A stretch of 64,000 nt of DNA from JAVBQO01 sp031548885 (GCA_031548885.1 JAVBQO010000004.1:1-64000), one strand, 5' to 3'; counted from the first letter of the stretch, positions 1-8,374 are shown. Numbers and translations: made by a program. Notes: generated by a model not told the origin, from the sequence alone.

Positions 1-182
1 CGTATCGCCTGTGGATCCATCCGGCACGGCATCTCGCTCGCTGTCCGTCTGTATCGCGCGAATTGCCTGAATAACTTCTGTCTCTGTGGCGCTGGCGGAT
101 GGGCGCGTGTTGTCGTCGTCGATGACGTCGATCCAGATGGCGGCTTTGATGCACTGGGTAAAAAAATTGCAGATTTTATCCT
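1..182. other. window-edge stretch, coding status unresolved
   Basis: The first 182 bases lie downstream of gatD. Plus frame 1 is open from the edge to a TAG at 184-186, and one minus-strand frame is also open across the whole stretch without a visible start codon. The minus frame has the more natural composition (acidic, Thr-rich); the plus frame is Cys-rich near its middle. Neither resembles a family I know. It is probably the end of a gene that lies mostly outside the window. Confidence 0.3.
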
Positions 183-902
183 CTAGCGCGGTCGCTTGGT
201 CGCAATATTTCGCGCCCGATCAGCAATCCTATCATCAATAATATTCGGTTCAAACGCACCGTATTTTCGCACCGCCGCCACGCCGATCAGCACGTCGGCA
301 AACGTTGGATTTTTGGGCAAGATCGGTCCATGTAAATAGCTACCGTAAACGTGTTTATATACCGCGCCCTCGGTGTGGTCGCGGCCGTTATTGCCGGCAC
401 CGCGCGTGACGCAGCCGAACGGTTTTTGTTGGTTGCCTAGCGTCGTTAGCCCAGAATGATTTTCGTAACCAACCACCTCGCCAAATTCAGTGTTAATAAC
501 GATATTGCCGATCAACCGTTTCGGCCCGGCCACGGTGACCATGTCGAAAATTCCCACGCCGTCGATTCGTTCGTCGTCAACGGTTTGAAAATAATGGCCG
601 AACAATTGATACAGGCCACAAATCATCAACATTGGCACGCCCGCATCGGCCATTTCGTGTAAGTTTTCGCTGATTTCCAGCAAATCTTTTTGAATTTTGT
701 TCTGGCCGGAATCCTGACCGCCACCACCGATCACAATGTCAGCATCGGTGCGGAGTTTGTCGCCGACTTCGTGCTCGATCACGTTGACGGTAAAGCCGTG
801 CTGCTCGGCACGTTTTTTCAGCACCATCAGGTTTCCGTGATCGCCGTAAATGTTCATTTCGCGTGGATACAAATGCAAAATCGTCAAAGTTCTATCACTC
901 AT
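183..902 (-). CDS. gatD: GatD, lipid II isoglutaminyl synthase glutaminase subunit
   Basis: Class I glutamine amidotransferase-like subunit that supplies ammonia to MurT for amidating D-Glu of the lipid II stem peptide at the inner face of the membrane. The protein is 239 aa starting MSDRTLTILHLYPREMNIYG. It has the GatD N-terminus (LYP..MNIYGDHGN), the nucleophile Cys in MLMICGLYQLFG, the ENHSGLT segment and a catalytic His in SYLHGPILPKNP. An in-frame ATG 66 nt upstream lies inside murT. I chose the ATG at 902 because it overlaps the murT TGA as ATGA, so the two are translationally coupled. Start and function are well supported. Confidence 0.9.
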   Translation of the reverse strand: MSDRTLTILHLYPREMNIYGDHGNLMVLKKRAEQHGFTVNVIEHEVGDKLRTDADIVIGGGGQDSGQNKIQKDLLEISENLHEMADAGVPMLMICGLYQLFGHYFQTVDDERIDGVGIFDMVTVAGPKRLIGNIVINTEFGEVVGYENHSGLTTLGNQQKPFGCVTRGAGNNGRDHTEGAVYKHVYGSYLHGPILPKNPTFADVLIGVAAVRKYGAFEPNIIDDRIADRARNIATKRPR

Positions 903-2158
903 ATCGCCTCGACTTTCGTGACGCGTGATAACGTTTTTCGCAGTTTCAACATCGCGGTGTACGTGCAAAAAATCTGTTTCGGTCGATCGGCATTGGCTGC
1001 CAAAAACATGTCCAAGGCTTTTCCTAAATCCGGTTCGATTTCGCTGATTTCGACATCATCGTATTGCAATCGCAGCGCCATGTCGTAGGCACGCACGCCG
1101 CTGACCATGTCGACTTTTTTCAGTTGCGAAAAGTTGACGTCCCACAACCACGACATGTCGCGCCCGTCGGCGTAATTGTCGTTGATGGCGATCATCGTGG
1201 CGGCGTCGGATTTGGCCTGCGATTTCAGCGCTAGGCGAAAACCGCTGGGGTTTTTTACCAAAATTAAGTCGATCGGCTGGCCGTTGTATTCGATCGATTC
1301 GCCGCGCCCGAACGCCGGTTGGATTTTCGCCAAACTTTTAACCAACATTTTGTAATCAGTTTTTTTACCCAGAATCTCGCCAACCAATGTCAATGCCGCC
1401 GCCGCATTCAGCGCGTTGTGCGATCCGCTCAGCGCCAATTTTGTGGAAAAAGTTTCGCGGCCGATTCGGTACGATGCGTCGTTGCCGTCTAATTTTGTCA
1501 ACTCAACTTTTGCGTTCAGATCGGCTAATTTTTTCGCAACTTTTCCATGCAATTGGTCATCATTTGGAAATTCCGTTGCCAAGTTTTTCGCGTAGCCAAA
1601 ATATGAAACGCGTTGTTTTTTCAAATGTTTGGCCAGTCCAGCAACCAGCGTGTCTTCGCGGTTCAGCACAACCGATTCGGTCGTGTGCTCGGCAACTTTT
1701 CGCAACAATTTTGCCGTAGTGTCGATTTCGCCGAATCGATCCAACTGGTCGCGCAGCACGTTCAAAATCAAACAATATCGCGGCGCAATTTCGCGTACGA
1801 AATGCACGGCGTGGGCTTCGTCTAGTTCCAGCACAGCAATGTCTGAATCCAGTTCATAATTTCGCAACTCGCCGAGCGTGGCACTGACGATGCCGCGTGT
1901 GAAATTGCTGCCAGTTCGGTTGGTGAAAACTTTTAAATCTTGTGATTGCAGCAATTCGACAACCATTTTCGTGGTGGTCGTTTTGCCATTCGTGCCGGAA
2001 ATCACTACCACGCCGCGCGGTAGTCGTTCCAGCAAATTTCGCAAAAAGTGCGGATCCAATCGTTCGACGACCAATCCCGGCAGCGCCGAGCCGCCGCCGC
2101 GCAATTTCGCCGCTAGCGCTACGGCTTTCCCGACAACAACGGTGGATTTTTTTACCAT
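899..2158 (-). CDS. murT: MurT, lipid II isoglutaminyl synthase ligase subunit
   Basis: Mur-ligase-like ATP-dependent amide ligase, partner of GatD (overlap ATGA). The protein is 419 aa. The P-loop VISGTNGKTTTTKM is near residue 55, the central Mur ligase domain follows, and a C-terminal DUF1727-type domain contains NDNYADGRDMSWLWD. Known MurT proteins carry a Cys4 zinc ribbon in the central domain. Here the matching stretch (about residues 180-235, after SYFGYAKN) has no cysteine at all, so the zinc site is missing. A TATAAT at 2170-2165 ends 6 nt before the ATG, so the mRNA is probably leaderless. Confidence 0.9.
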   Translation of the reverse strand: MVKKSTVVVGKAVALAAKLRGGGSALPGLVVERLDPHFLRNLLERLPRGVVVISGTNGKTTTTKMVVELLQSQDLKVFTNRTGSNFTRGIVSATLGELRNYELDSDIAVLELDEAHAVHFVREIAPRYCLILNVLRDQLDRFGEIDTTAKLLRKVAEHTTESVVLNREDTLVAGLAKHLKKQRVSYFGYAKNLATEFPNDDQLHGKVAKKLADLNAKVELTKLDGNDASYRIGRETFSTKLALSGSHNALNAAAALTLVGEILGKKTDYKMLVKSLAKIQPAFGRGESIEYNGQPIDLILVKNPSGFRLALKSQAKSDAATMIAINDNYADGRDMSWLWDVNFSQLKKVDMVSGVRAYDMALRLQYDDVEISEIEPDLGKALDMFLAANADRPKQIFCTYTAMLKLRKTLSRVTKVEAI

Positions 2159-2164
2159 TCACTT

Positions 2165-2192
2165 ATTATATAACACCCGCACGTGGTACAAT
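2165..2192. promoter_or_regulatory. compact divergent promoter pair for murT and the 2199 membrane gene
   Basis: On the minus strand TATAAT (2170-2165) is followed by 6 nt and then the murT ATG at 2158. On the plus strand TACAAT (2187-2192) is followed by 6 nt and then the ATG at 2199. Both predict transcription starting at or within a base of the start codon. Only 40 bp separate the two coding regions. Confidence 0.6.
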
Positions 2193-2198
2193 AATCGT

Positions 2199-2579
2199 AT
2201 GCTTCTAGCGTCGTTTTTTTCATGGTGGTACGGAAACGGCTGGAAAGGCCAGGTGGACAAAACCAAGTTGTCGTTGACGAAAATTAACGATACGTTTTCG
2301 ATTCCGTTGCTGCTGAAAACACTTTTCGCACCGTTTCGCCAGATCTCGGCTGGTAATGTGGACGGGCCGATTGGCGTGCGATTTCGCGCGGCGTTGGACA
2401 AGCTATTTTCGCGCTGCATCGGCGCGTTTATGCGCACGATTATGATATTCGTCGGCATAATCAGCATGTTTTTGATTCTGATAATAAGTGCAATTCGTTT
2501 GATTCTGTGGCCGCTATTGCCGTTTCTGCCAATCGCTGGCGTGATTTTGATGTCGAATGTGGGGACGCCGTGGATGTAA
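2199..2579 (+). CDS. small conserved membrane protein upstream of Clp ATPase
   Basis: 126 aa. The N-terminal half is basic and amphipathic (SWWYGNGWKGQVDKTKLSLT, then a short segment ending in LFAPFRQISAG). Two hydrophobic segments follow at about residues 68-115 (TIMIFVGIISMFLILIISAI and the LILWPLLPFLPIAGVILM region). The stop overlaps the start region of the following Clp ATPase, so the two are almost certainly cotranscribed and may work as a membrane complex. I do not recognise a named family. The ATG at 2199 was chosen because it sits 6 nt after a TACAAT -10 box; the longer frame running back to 1878 is antisense to murT. Confidence 0.75.
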   Translation: MLLASFFSWWYGNGWKGQVDKTKLSLTKINDTFSIPLLLKTLFAPFRQISAGNVDGPIGVRFRAALDKLFSRCIGAFMRTIMIFVGIISMFLILIISAIRLILWPLLPFLPIAGVILMSNVGTPWM

Positions 2580-5086
2580 ATTTCGATTTCCGCAGTTCAC
2601 GTGCCGCCAAAGCGCGATTTAATCGCAAATACGGCAAGTTAATCAAAGGTGTTAGTTTGGCGCTGATCGTGTTGTTCGCATTGGGCGGCGTCGGGTTACT
2701 AGCGATCGGCGAAGCAGTTGGTTGGCTGGTATTTTTCGTAGCGGCCTGGCCGTTGATGGTTTATATTTGGTGCCAAAATGATTTGGTGAAAATCGCGCCG
2801 CGCGGCAATGATTTGACCGGAATTCTGTCGGGCGATGTATTGGGTTGGCTAACAGAAAATCCATCACCGCGGGCAATCGCAGCAGCTGTTATGCGCACGC
2901 CAGGCGGGTTGTTTTTTCACGCGCGATTTGGCGTGTCGGCGCAATATCTACCGGAATTGTCGTCGGATAATCCGGCGGACGCGGCGATTGTTTGGCAAGA
3001 GGCGCTGCGAATTCACGATAGCTTGATTAAGAAATCCGAAACGTTATCGGCAGCCACGTTAACAGCGGCGTTGATTCGCACGCAGCCGGCGGCCAAACAA
3101 ATTTTGTCGGCGCTCCATATCGACGAAGACGACATTTTGCGCGGCGCCGAATGGAACGCGCATTTGATGCAACTTATCAAACTGCACAATACGCCGAAAT
3201 TGACCGGTGGTATCGCCCGTGACTGGTCGTTTGGTTACATTCCGACACTGCAGCGCTTTGGCCAAAATCTGTCGGCGCAATACGCTGGCGGCCGCAGTCT
3301 GCACGTTCATCTGGAATCGCACGACGAATTGGTCAGTTACATGGTCGAAACATTTGGTAGCGGCGGGCGACAGAATGTGGCGTTGATCGGTCCGCTCGGT
3401 TCGGGAAAAAGCACAATCGTGGCCGCCTTTGCCGAACGGTTGATGGATCCGGCGGCGAAAATTCCCGGAAATCTGCAATATCGTCAAGTAATTTCGCTGG
3501 ATGCGTCATCGCTGTTGTCCAGTGCCCCTGGTCGAGGCGAATTGGAAGGTTTGGTCAATCAGTTGCTAGTTGAGGCGTTCAGCGCCAAAAACGTCATCAT
3601 TTTTCTCGACAACGCCGAACTGTTTTTCGAAGAAGGCACTGGTTCGGTCGACATCACCAATGTTTTGCTGCCGATTTTGGAAGGCGGGGCGCTACGTATG
3701 ATTCTGGCTATGGACGAGCAACGATTCCTGCAGATTTCGCAGCGCAATCCGGCGCTGGCGGCGGCGCTTAATCGTATGCAAGTTGCGCCGCCCAGCCGCG
3801 ATGACACCATGCGCATTATGCAGGATCAGATCATCAACATCGAGTTTCAGCGTAAAGTAACGTTCATGTATCAGGCGCTGACAGAAGCGTATCGGTTGAG
3901 CGACCGCTACGTCCAAGACATCGCCCAGCCGAAAAAATCGATTCAATTGCTGGAATCGGCAGCCGGCAAATCCGATAACGGTTTGGTGACGGCACAAAGC
4001 GTGCGCGATTCGATCGAATCGACGATCGGCGTCAAAGTTGGCGTGACCGACGATCAAGGCGAACGCGACAAGCTGCTTAATCTGGAAAATCTGATCCACG
4101 AACGGATGATTAACCAAACGACGGCGGTTAATGCCGTGGCGTCGGCATTGCGCCGGGCGCGAGCTGGCGTGCGAAACGAAAATCGGCCGATCGGTACGTT
4201 TTTGTTCCTCGGTCCGACCGGTGTCGGCAAAACAGAACTAGCGAAAAGTTTAGCCAGTGTCTATTTTGGTGGTGAGGACCACATCGTGCGCGTCGATTTG
4301 AACGAATATGTTCGTGCCGAGGACGTGGCGCGTCTGATTGCCGATGGCGCGACGGACGTGAATTCGCTGTCGGCGCAGGTTTTGAAAAACCCGTTTTCGG
4401 TTGTGTTGTTGGACGAAATTGAAAAGGCCCACACCAATGTTTTGACGACGCTGCTGCAGGTGTTGGACGAAGGGATTTTGCGCGACATCAATAACCGCGA
4501 AATTAGTTTTCGTGACACGATTATTGTCGCCACGTCGAACGCTGGCGCCGACCGAATTCGGCAATATATCGACGCTGGTTACCAGTTGGAACAATTCCAG
4601 GAACAAATCACGAACGAGCTAATCGAAACGCAACAATTTCGCCCGGAATTTCTGAACCGCTTTGACGAAATTGTGGTTTTCCGACCATTAACCAAAGACG
4701 AATTATTGAAAGTTGTCGATTTGATTTTGAATGGCATCAACAAAAACCTGGCGCTGCAAAAAGTGTCAATTGCGGTTGATGACGATGCTAAACGTGCGCT
4801 GGTCGATGCTGGTTATGATCCACGTTTGGGCGCGCGGCCGATGCGGCGAATCGTGCAGCGGTCGGTCGAAAATTTGGTGGCGCAAAAAATGTTGTCCGGC
4901 GCATTGGTGGCGGGGTCGGGGATGCGGATTACTTTGGCGGATTTGCAGGCGACGGGTGCGCTGGACAACAATCAACTCGGCGCGTCGACGGCACGATCGA
5001 TGTACGGCACACAGTCACAAAATACCAATGCTGCGCCAGATGATTTTTCGCAAAACACGCCGCCGCCCGCACCGCCGCTTTCGTGA
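2570..5086 (+). CDS. membrane-anchored ClpB/ClpC-type double AAA+ ATPase
   Basis: 838 aa unfoldase-like ATPase. Two hydrophobic helices at about residues 27-70 tether it to the membrane in place of the normal soluble Clp N-domain. AAA-1 has Walker A GPLGSGKS (about 273) and Walker B VIIFLDNAELFF (about 340), in which the catalytic Glu is replaced by Asn (DN for DE). AAA-2 is canonical: GPTGVGKT (about 548), VVLLDEIEKAH (about 610), sensor ATSNAGAD, FRPEFLNRFDEIVVF and the C-terminal GARPMRR region. The C-terminal tail is Gln/Pro-rich. The start is taken as GTG 2570, overlapping the upstream gene by 10 nt; an ATG at 2507 would lie deep inside that gene. Substrates are unknown. AAA-2 probably does most of the hydrolysis. 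Confidence 0.85.
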   Translation: MDVNFDFRSSRAAKARFNRKYGKLIKGVSLALIVLFALGGVGLLAIGEAVGWLVFFVAAWPLMVYIWCQNDLVKIAPRGNDLTGILSGDVLGWLTENPSPRAIAAAVMRTPGGLFFHARFGVSAQYLPELSSDNPADAAIVWQEALRIHDSLIKKSETLSAATLTAALIRTQPAAKQILSALHIDEDDILRGAEWNAHLMQLIKLHNTPKLTGGIARDWSFGYIPTLQRFGQNLSAQYAGGRSLHVHLESHDELVSYMVETFGSGGRQNVALIGPLGSGKSTIVAAFAERLMDPAAKIPGNLQYRQVISLDASSLLSSAPGRGELEGLVNQLLVEAFSAKNVIIFLDNAELFFEEGTGSVDITNVLLPILEGGALRMILAMDEQRFLQISQRNPALAAALNRMQVAPPSRDDTMRIMQDQIINIEFQRKVTFMYQALTEAYRLSDRYVQDIAQPKKSIQLLESAAGKSDNGLVTAQSVRDSIESTIGVKVGVTDDQGERDKLLNLENLIHERMINQTTAVNAVASALRRARAGVRNENRPIGTFLFLGPTGVGKTELAKSLASVYFGGEDHIVRVDLNEYVRAEDVARLIADGATDVNSLSAQVLKNPFSVVLLDEIEKAHTNVLTTLLQVLDEGILRDINNREISFRDTIIVATSNAGADRIRQYIDAGYQLEQFQEQITNELIETQQFRPEFLNRFDEIVVFRPLTKDELLKVVDLILNGINKNLALQKVSIAVDDDAKRALVDAGYDPRLGARPMRRIVQRSVENLVAQKMLSGALVAGSGMRITLADLQATGALDNNQLGASTARSMYGTQSQNTNAAPDDFSQNTPPPAPPLS

Positions 5087-5100
5087 TATAATTACCCTAT

Positions 5101-5175
5101 GCGGGCGTCGTACAATGGCTAGTATGCCAGCCTTCCAAGCTCGAGATGCGAGTTCGATTCTCGCCGCCCGCACCA
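5101..5175 (+). tRNA. tRNA-Gly (anticodon TCC)
   Basis: Cloverleaf with acceptor GCGGGCG/CGCCCGC, anticodon loop CTTCCAA and encoded CCA (5173-5175). It aligns closely with E. coli tRNA-Gly(UCC). The discriminator is A rather than the usual bacterial U, and the anticodon stem has an apparent C-C mismatch at its second pair. A TATAAT at 5087-5092 overlaps the clp stop codon and places transcription start at about the mature 5' end. Confidence 0.95.
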
Positions 5176-5183
5176 TGACGCAC

Positions 5184-5260
5184 GCCCCGATAGCTCAGTG
5201 GATTAGAGCAGCGGGCTTCTATCCCGCGTGCCGGGGGTTCGAATCCCTCTCGGGGTACCA
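5184..5260 (+). tRNA. tRNA-Arg (anticodon TCT)
   Basis: Acceptor GCCCCGA, anticodon arm GCGGG-CTTCTAT-CCCGC, T-loop TTCGAAT and encoded CCA (5258-5260). It lies 8 nt after tRNA-Gly and is probably cotranscribed from the promoter at 5087. Confidence 0.95.
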
Positions 5261-5292
5261 TTTGTTTTGTATGAAATCAGTATATTTGTACG

Positions 5293-6012
5293 GTGTGTTT
5301 GATCGTGATAAATAAGCGTTTCGCGGTGTCACCGCTCAAATTTCGCGAATCTGTTTTTGCCATTGGCGTGATATTGCTTATCGTATTGGTTGGATTTGGC
5401 GGACTGCTGTGTGTGCTGTATTTTGCGAAAGCATCGAAAGAAGCTGTACTTACTTCACTCGCGGTGGCCGTTCCTGCGATTTCTTTGGCGATATTGGTTT
5501 TCATTCACAAATACTTGCAGCACAAGAAGCTTTCATGGGCCGATATCGGATTTGTTCGCCCAACGTACCGGATGCTGCATTTACTCTGGCAAATACCTGT
5601 GATGTTGGCTGCGATTATTCTTGTGCAAGGAGTTGTCGTTCGCATTACTGGCGTTGATTTGGCAAATCGTTCGGACAGCATAGACATTCTGATGCAAAAT
5701 GCACCAATCTATGCGTCTATTGCTATGACGATAGGCGTTGCGGTTCTCGCGCCGTTTTGGGAGGAAATAGTGTTTAGGGGAATGGTTTATGGTGGCATCC
5801 GAAGAAAACATGGCGTTACGTTATCTGTTATTATAGCTGCTTTGATATTTGCGGCGGTGCATGCGGTGCCGATCCTTATCCCGTATTTTCTAACGATGGG
5901 CGTGATATTTTCATATTTGTACGAGTTTCACAAGACGCTGTGGGCGCCGCTCGTTGCTCACATTCTTATCAATTCTCTTGTGACGATGCCGTTTTTGCTG
6001 GCTGTCATATGA
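5293..6012 (+). CDS. CPBP-family intramembrane metalloprotease
   Basis: 239 aa multi-pass membrane protein (Rce1/CAAX protease and bacteriocin-processing superfamily). The zinc/catalytic motifs are present: EExxxR in FWEEIVFRG (about 157-164), the FAAVHA histidine (about 190) and HILIN near the C-terminus. Hydrophobic helices fill the rest. Start GTG 5293 lies 6 nt after TATATT (5281-5286), fitting the leaderless pattern; a GTG at 5305 is the alternative. The substrate is unknown. Family members act in prenyl-protein processing or self-immunity. Confidence 0.85.
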   Translation: MCLIVINKRFAVSPLKFRESVFAIGVILLIVLVGFGGLLCVLYFAKASKEAVLTSLAVAVPAISLAILVFIHKYLQHKKLSWADIGFVRPTYRMLHLLWQIPVMLAAIILVQGVVVRITGVDLANRSDSIDILMQNAPIYASIAMTIGVAVLAPFWEEIVFRGMVYGGIRRKHGVTLSVIIAALIFAAVHAVPILIPYFLTMGVIFSYLYEFHKTLWAPLVAHILINSLVTMPFLLAVI

Positions 6013-6025
6013 ATAATCGTGCGCC

Positions 6026-6041
6026 CGGCGGCATTCCGCCG
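6026..6041. terminator. possible weak terminator hairpin
   Basis: CGGCGG-CATT-CCGCCG directly after the CPBP protease gene. The stem is strong, but only an imperfect T-rich tail (TGTTCTTG) follows, so it could instead be an mRNA-stabilising hairpin. Confidence 0.4.
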
Positions 6042-6117
6042 TGTTCTTGCTATGAACGCGAACATGCAATATAGTCGGTCGTAGGTTATTCAAAAAACTA
6101 GAATCAAAGAATTGCAT

Positions 6118-6507
6118 ATGCGAAATTATCAATCAAAAACCGTCGACGAATATATTGCGAACGCTCCGGAAAAATCGCAGCCAAAACTGCGAGAATTGCG
6201 AGCTGTGATCAAAAACGCCGCGCCCGAATCCACCGAAGGCATTAGCTGGGGCATTCCGTTTTACAAATATCACGGCATGCTGGCGGGATTTTCTGTTTTC
6301 ACCAACCACATTAGTTTCGGGCTGACGGATGCGTTTTCGGATGATTTTCGCAAAGTTTTAGAGCAAAAAGGTTACAAAACCGGCAAAAAAATCGTGCAAA
6401 TCGGCTTTGAACAGAGTATTCCGATAATGGAAATTACAAGGTTGCTTCAGGAAAAGGCCGAAGCAAATGAAGTCAAGCATTTCGCAAAAATCAGAGGCGA
6501 AAAATGA
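6118..6507 (+). CDS. DUF1801 (YdhG-like) small protein
   Basis: 129 aa. The pattern VDEYIANAPEKSQPKLRELR, then GISWGIPFYKYHG, then SFGLTDAFSDDFR is the DUF1801 fold signature, a small alpha/beta protein found widely in bacteria with no settled biochemical role. An in-frame TTG at 6112 is 7 nt after a TAGAAT box (6099-6104), so a leaderless TTG start is possible. I used the ATG at 6118. Confidence 0.8.
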   Translation: MRNYQSKTVDEYIANAPEKSQPKLRELRAVIKNAAPESTEGISWGIPFYKYHGMLAGFSVFTNHISFGLTDAFSDDFRKVLEQKGYKTGKKIVQIGFEQSIPIMEITRLLQEKAEANEVKHFAKIRGEK

Positions 6508-6603
6508 TTGTTTCGCAGCGCTTGGCTACGTGGTCAAGTTTCGTGTAGACGCGACAACCCGCGAAAACTTTACTACCAAAATATCAGAATAGGGAATAAT
6601 GTT

Positions 6604-7383
6604 ATGAAAATTACATCAATAAAAACACGCCTGGTTCGTGCCGGCGAAACCACGCTCAATGATTTGATTCTGGAAAACGTAAAAATCCTGCCGGAAAAAT
6701 CAATCCTAGCGATAAGTTCAAAAGTCGTAGCACTGTGCGAAAACCGCGTCGTGCCGTTCGACGATGTGACGCGCGACGAATTGATTGCACGCGAAGCCGA
6801 GTATTTTATCGACCCGGACGTTTCGCCGTACGGCCATCATTTCACAATCAACGGCGGTACGCTGGTTGGTGGCGCGGGAATTGATCTCAGTAACGCTGAC
6901 GGAAACTGGGTTCTGTGGCCGCGCGATTCGTTTGCTTCGGCCAACAGTGTGCGGAATTTTTTGCGAAAACATTTCGGGGTCAAAAACCTTGGCATTATCA
7001 TTACTGATAGTGTTAGCTCGCCGTTGCGACGTGGCACGAAAGGCGAAATGATCGCGTGGAGCGGTTTCGAGGCGGTACGTGATTATGTTGGCGAAAAAGA
7101 CCTGTTCGGACGTGATTTTGTCATGGAAATGTCGGGTGTCGGCACGAGCTTGGCGGTTGCGGCCAACGTCGTGATGGGTGAAGGTGCCGAAAAAACACCG
7201 CTGGCGATGGTAACTGATATTGATTTTGTCAAGTTTGTCGATCACGATCCGACGCGGGCCGAAATCGATGTGGCATTTGTGCCGTTCGACCAGGATTTGT
7301 TCATGCCGTTTCTGAAAACTATGCCCTGGCAAAAAGGTCGTCGCGCCGACAATCAAATATCCAGAAACTCTACCGGCGTCTGA
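6604..7383 (+). CDS. CofE-like F420-0:gamma-glutamyl ligase family protein
   Basis: 259 aa of the family that adds glutamate to coenzyme F420-0. Matches include the segment ending GGAGIDLSN, the WPRDSFASANSVRNFLR region, IIITDSVSSPLRRGTKGE (the metal/GTP-binding ISDT.GRPWR region of the family) and a late MVTDIDFVKFV. I see no other F420 genes here, and CPR bacteria are not known for F420, so the real substrate may be a different acid or peptide. Start ATG 6604 begins MKITSIKTRLVRAG. The 3' end overlaps the convergent EXLDI gene by 31 bp. Confidence 0.8.
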   Translation: MKITSIKTRLVRAGETTLNDLILENVKILPEKSILAISSKVVALCENRVVPFDDVTRDELIAREAEYFIDPDVSPYGHHFTINGGTLVGGAGIDLSNADGNWVLWPRDSFASANSVRNFLRKHFGVKNLGIIITDSVSSPLRRGTKGEMIAWSGFEAVRDYVGEKDLFGRDFVMEMSGVGTSLAVAANVVMGEGAEKTPLAMVTDIDFVKFVDHDPTRAEIDVAFVPFDQDLFMPFLKTMPWQKGRRADNQISRNSTGV

Positions 7384-7859
7384 TCGTTCTTCGCGGCGTC
7401 GACGATTGCGCGTGCTACGTCGGCTGGCAGCACATTGGCGAATTCACTGACGTTTTTCGCCACAAATAGTTTTCGTGTGACGCCCCAAACCGCTGGATGA
7501 AAAGTATGGTTTGGCGTGTTGTTCCACATATTCTCGATTGGGTTTCGATATTCAACTGTTGCGGCAATTTGATTTCTACGCGTGCGGTATGTTTTGACCG
7601 ACAAAATTTGTTTCGATTTTTCATCATAGCCGCGCCATTCCAAAATCAATTTCCCCCAAAATCGCTTTTCGCCGTTTTCGCCGTGCGCACCGGTAACGAA
7701 ACGAACTTCTTCGTACCGGTCATTTTCTGACTTTTGACGCTCGATGAAATCTTTCAATGATTCAACGATAATAGCGGATAAGTTTTTGCCTGCTAGTTTC
7801 TTGGCTTGTTCGAATGTTTTGATGTCGTCGTCTGATACGTAGATGGTTTTGGTCGGCAT
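7353..7859 (-). CDS. EXLDI family protein with RHH-like N-terminus
   Basis: 168 aa. It ends exactly in EFLDI, the defining C-terminal E-x-L-D-I motif of the EXLDI family (TIGR04342, as I recall it). Residues 1-45 (MPTKTIYVSDDDIKTFEQAK onward) read as a ribbon-helix-helix DNA-binding unit: a beta strand, then two helices. The middle holds a conserved KLILEWRGYDEKSKQ segment. The function is unknown; a DNA-binding regulator is the best guess. Tandem 10-bp repeats in the region between it and the divergent gene fit an autoregulatory operator. Confidence 0.75.
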   Translation of the reverse strand: MPTKTIYVSDDDIKTFEQAKKLAGKNLSAIIVESLKDFIERQKSENDRYEEVRFVTGAHGENGEKRFWGKLILEWRGYDEKSKQILSVKTYRTRRNQIAATVEYRNPIENMWNNTPNHTFHPAVWGVTRKLFVAKNVSEFANVLPADVARAIVDAAKNDQTPVEFLDI

Positions 7860-7884
7860 GAATTGTTCTTTACAAATTAATAAC

Positions 7885-7906
7885 TATACATATAATTATA
7901 CATATA
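7885..7906. promoter_or_regulatory. tandem 10-bp repeats, candidate RHH operator
   Basis: TATACATATA occurs at 7885-7894 and again at 7897-7906, an exact direct repeat with 12-bp period. It lies in the 77-bp space between the EXLDI/RHH gene and the divergent membrane protein. RHH regulators often bind tandem repeats spaced about one helical turn. The repeats overlap possible -10 elements for both directions. Confidence 0.5.
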
Positions 7907-7936
7907 CTATGTAATTACACAAAACGAAAGGAAAAA

Positions 7937-8242
7937 ATGAAAGAATACCAAGGTGCGCACGAACGGGGCTTCACGGAACGCGAACGTGAAGGAATAGAAG
8001 AGGGTCGCTATTGGGCAAATTGGGCGAACGCCAGCGGGATGACGCCGGGCGGTTTGGCGATCGGTGGCGGAATCTTTGCTGGCGCTGGAACCGGGTTGAT
8101 TCTGTGGGTAACAATTTCGAGCTTGTCGCCGTGGATTATTGCAGGCTGCGCGGTGGCAGGACTTGGTTTTGGTATGTTGCTGATGGCGCTAATTGTGGCA
8201 GCGTCGGCGCATCAAAATCGAAAATACTCGCGAAAACCGTGA
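7937..8242 (+). CDS. small two-helix membrane protein
   Basis: 101 aa. A charged N-terminus (ERGFTEREREGIEEGRYWAN) precedes two glycine-rich transmembrane helices at about residues 39-60 and 66-90, followed by a basic tail. It has a clear SD (AAAGGA, 7 nt before the ATG), unlike the many leaderless genes around it. It is divergent from the EXLDI gene and may be co-controlled with it. I do not recognise a family. Confidence 0.65.
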   Translation: MKEYQGAHERGFTEREREGIEEGRYWANWANASGMTPGGLAIGGGIFAGAGTGLILWVTISSLSPWIIAGCAVAGLGFGMLLMALIVAASAHQNRKYSRKP

Positions 8243-8291
8243 AAATATGCTAAACTGAGCTACGATTCGTGCAAAAACCGTACGAAAATCT

Positions 8292-8370
8292 GGCGGATGT
8301 AGCTCAGTTTGGTTAGAGCGCTGGATTGTGGCTCCGGAGGCCGTGGGTTCGAGTCCCATCATTCGCCCCA
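8292..8370 (+). tRNA. tRNA-His (anticodon GTG)
   Basis: Anticodon arm CTGGA-TTGTGGC-TCCGG. The identity feature G-1 (8292) is encoded and pairs with discriminator C73; CCA is encoded (8368-8370). The overall sequence matches bacterial tRNA-His. Confidence 0.95.
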
Positions 8371-8374
8371 AAAG

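Noticed and set aside
1878..2198. N-terminal extension of the 2199 membrane protein
   Set aside because: The extension is antisense to murT and lies upstream of the -10 box that sits 6 nt before ATG 2199.
4731..5315. Plus frame running through the end of clp and two tRNAs
   Set aside because: It crosses both tRNA genes and overlaps the real clp frame; composition is that of an out-of-frame shadow.
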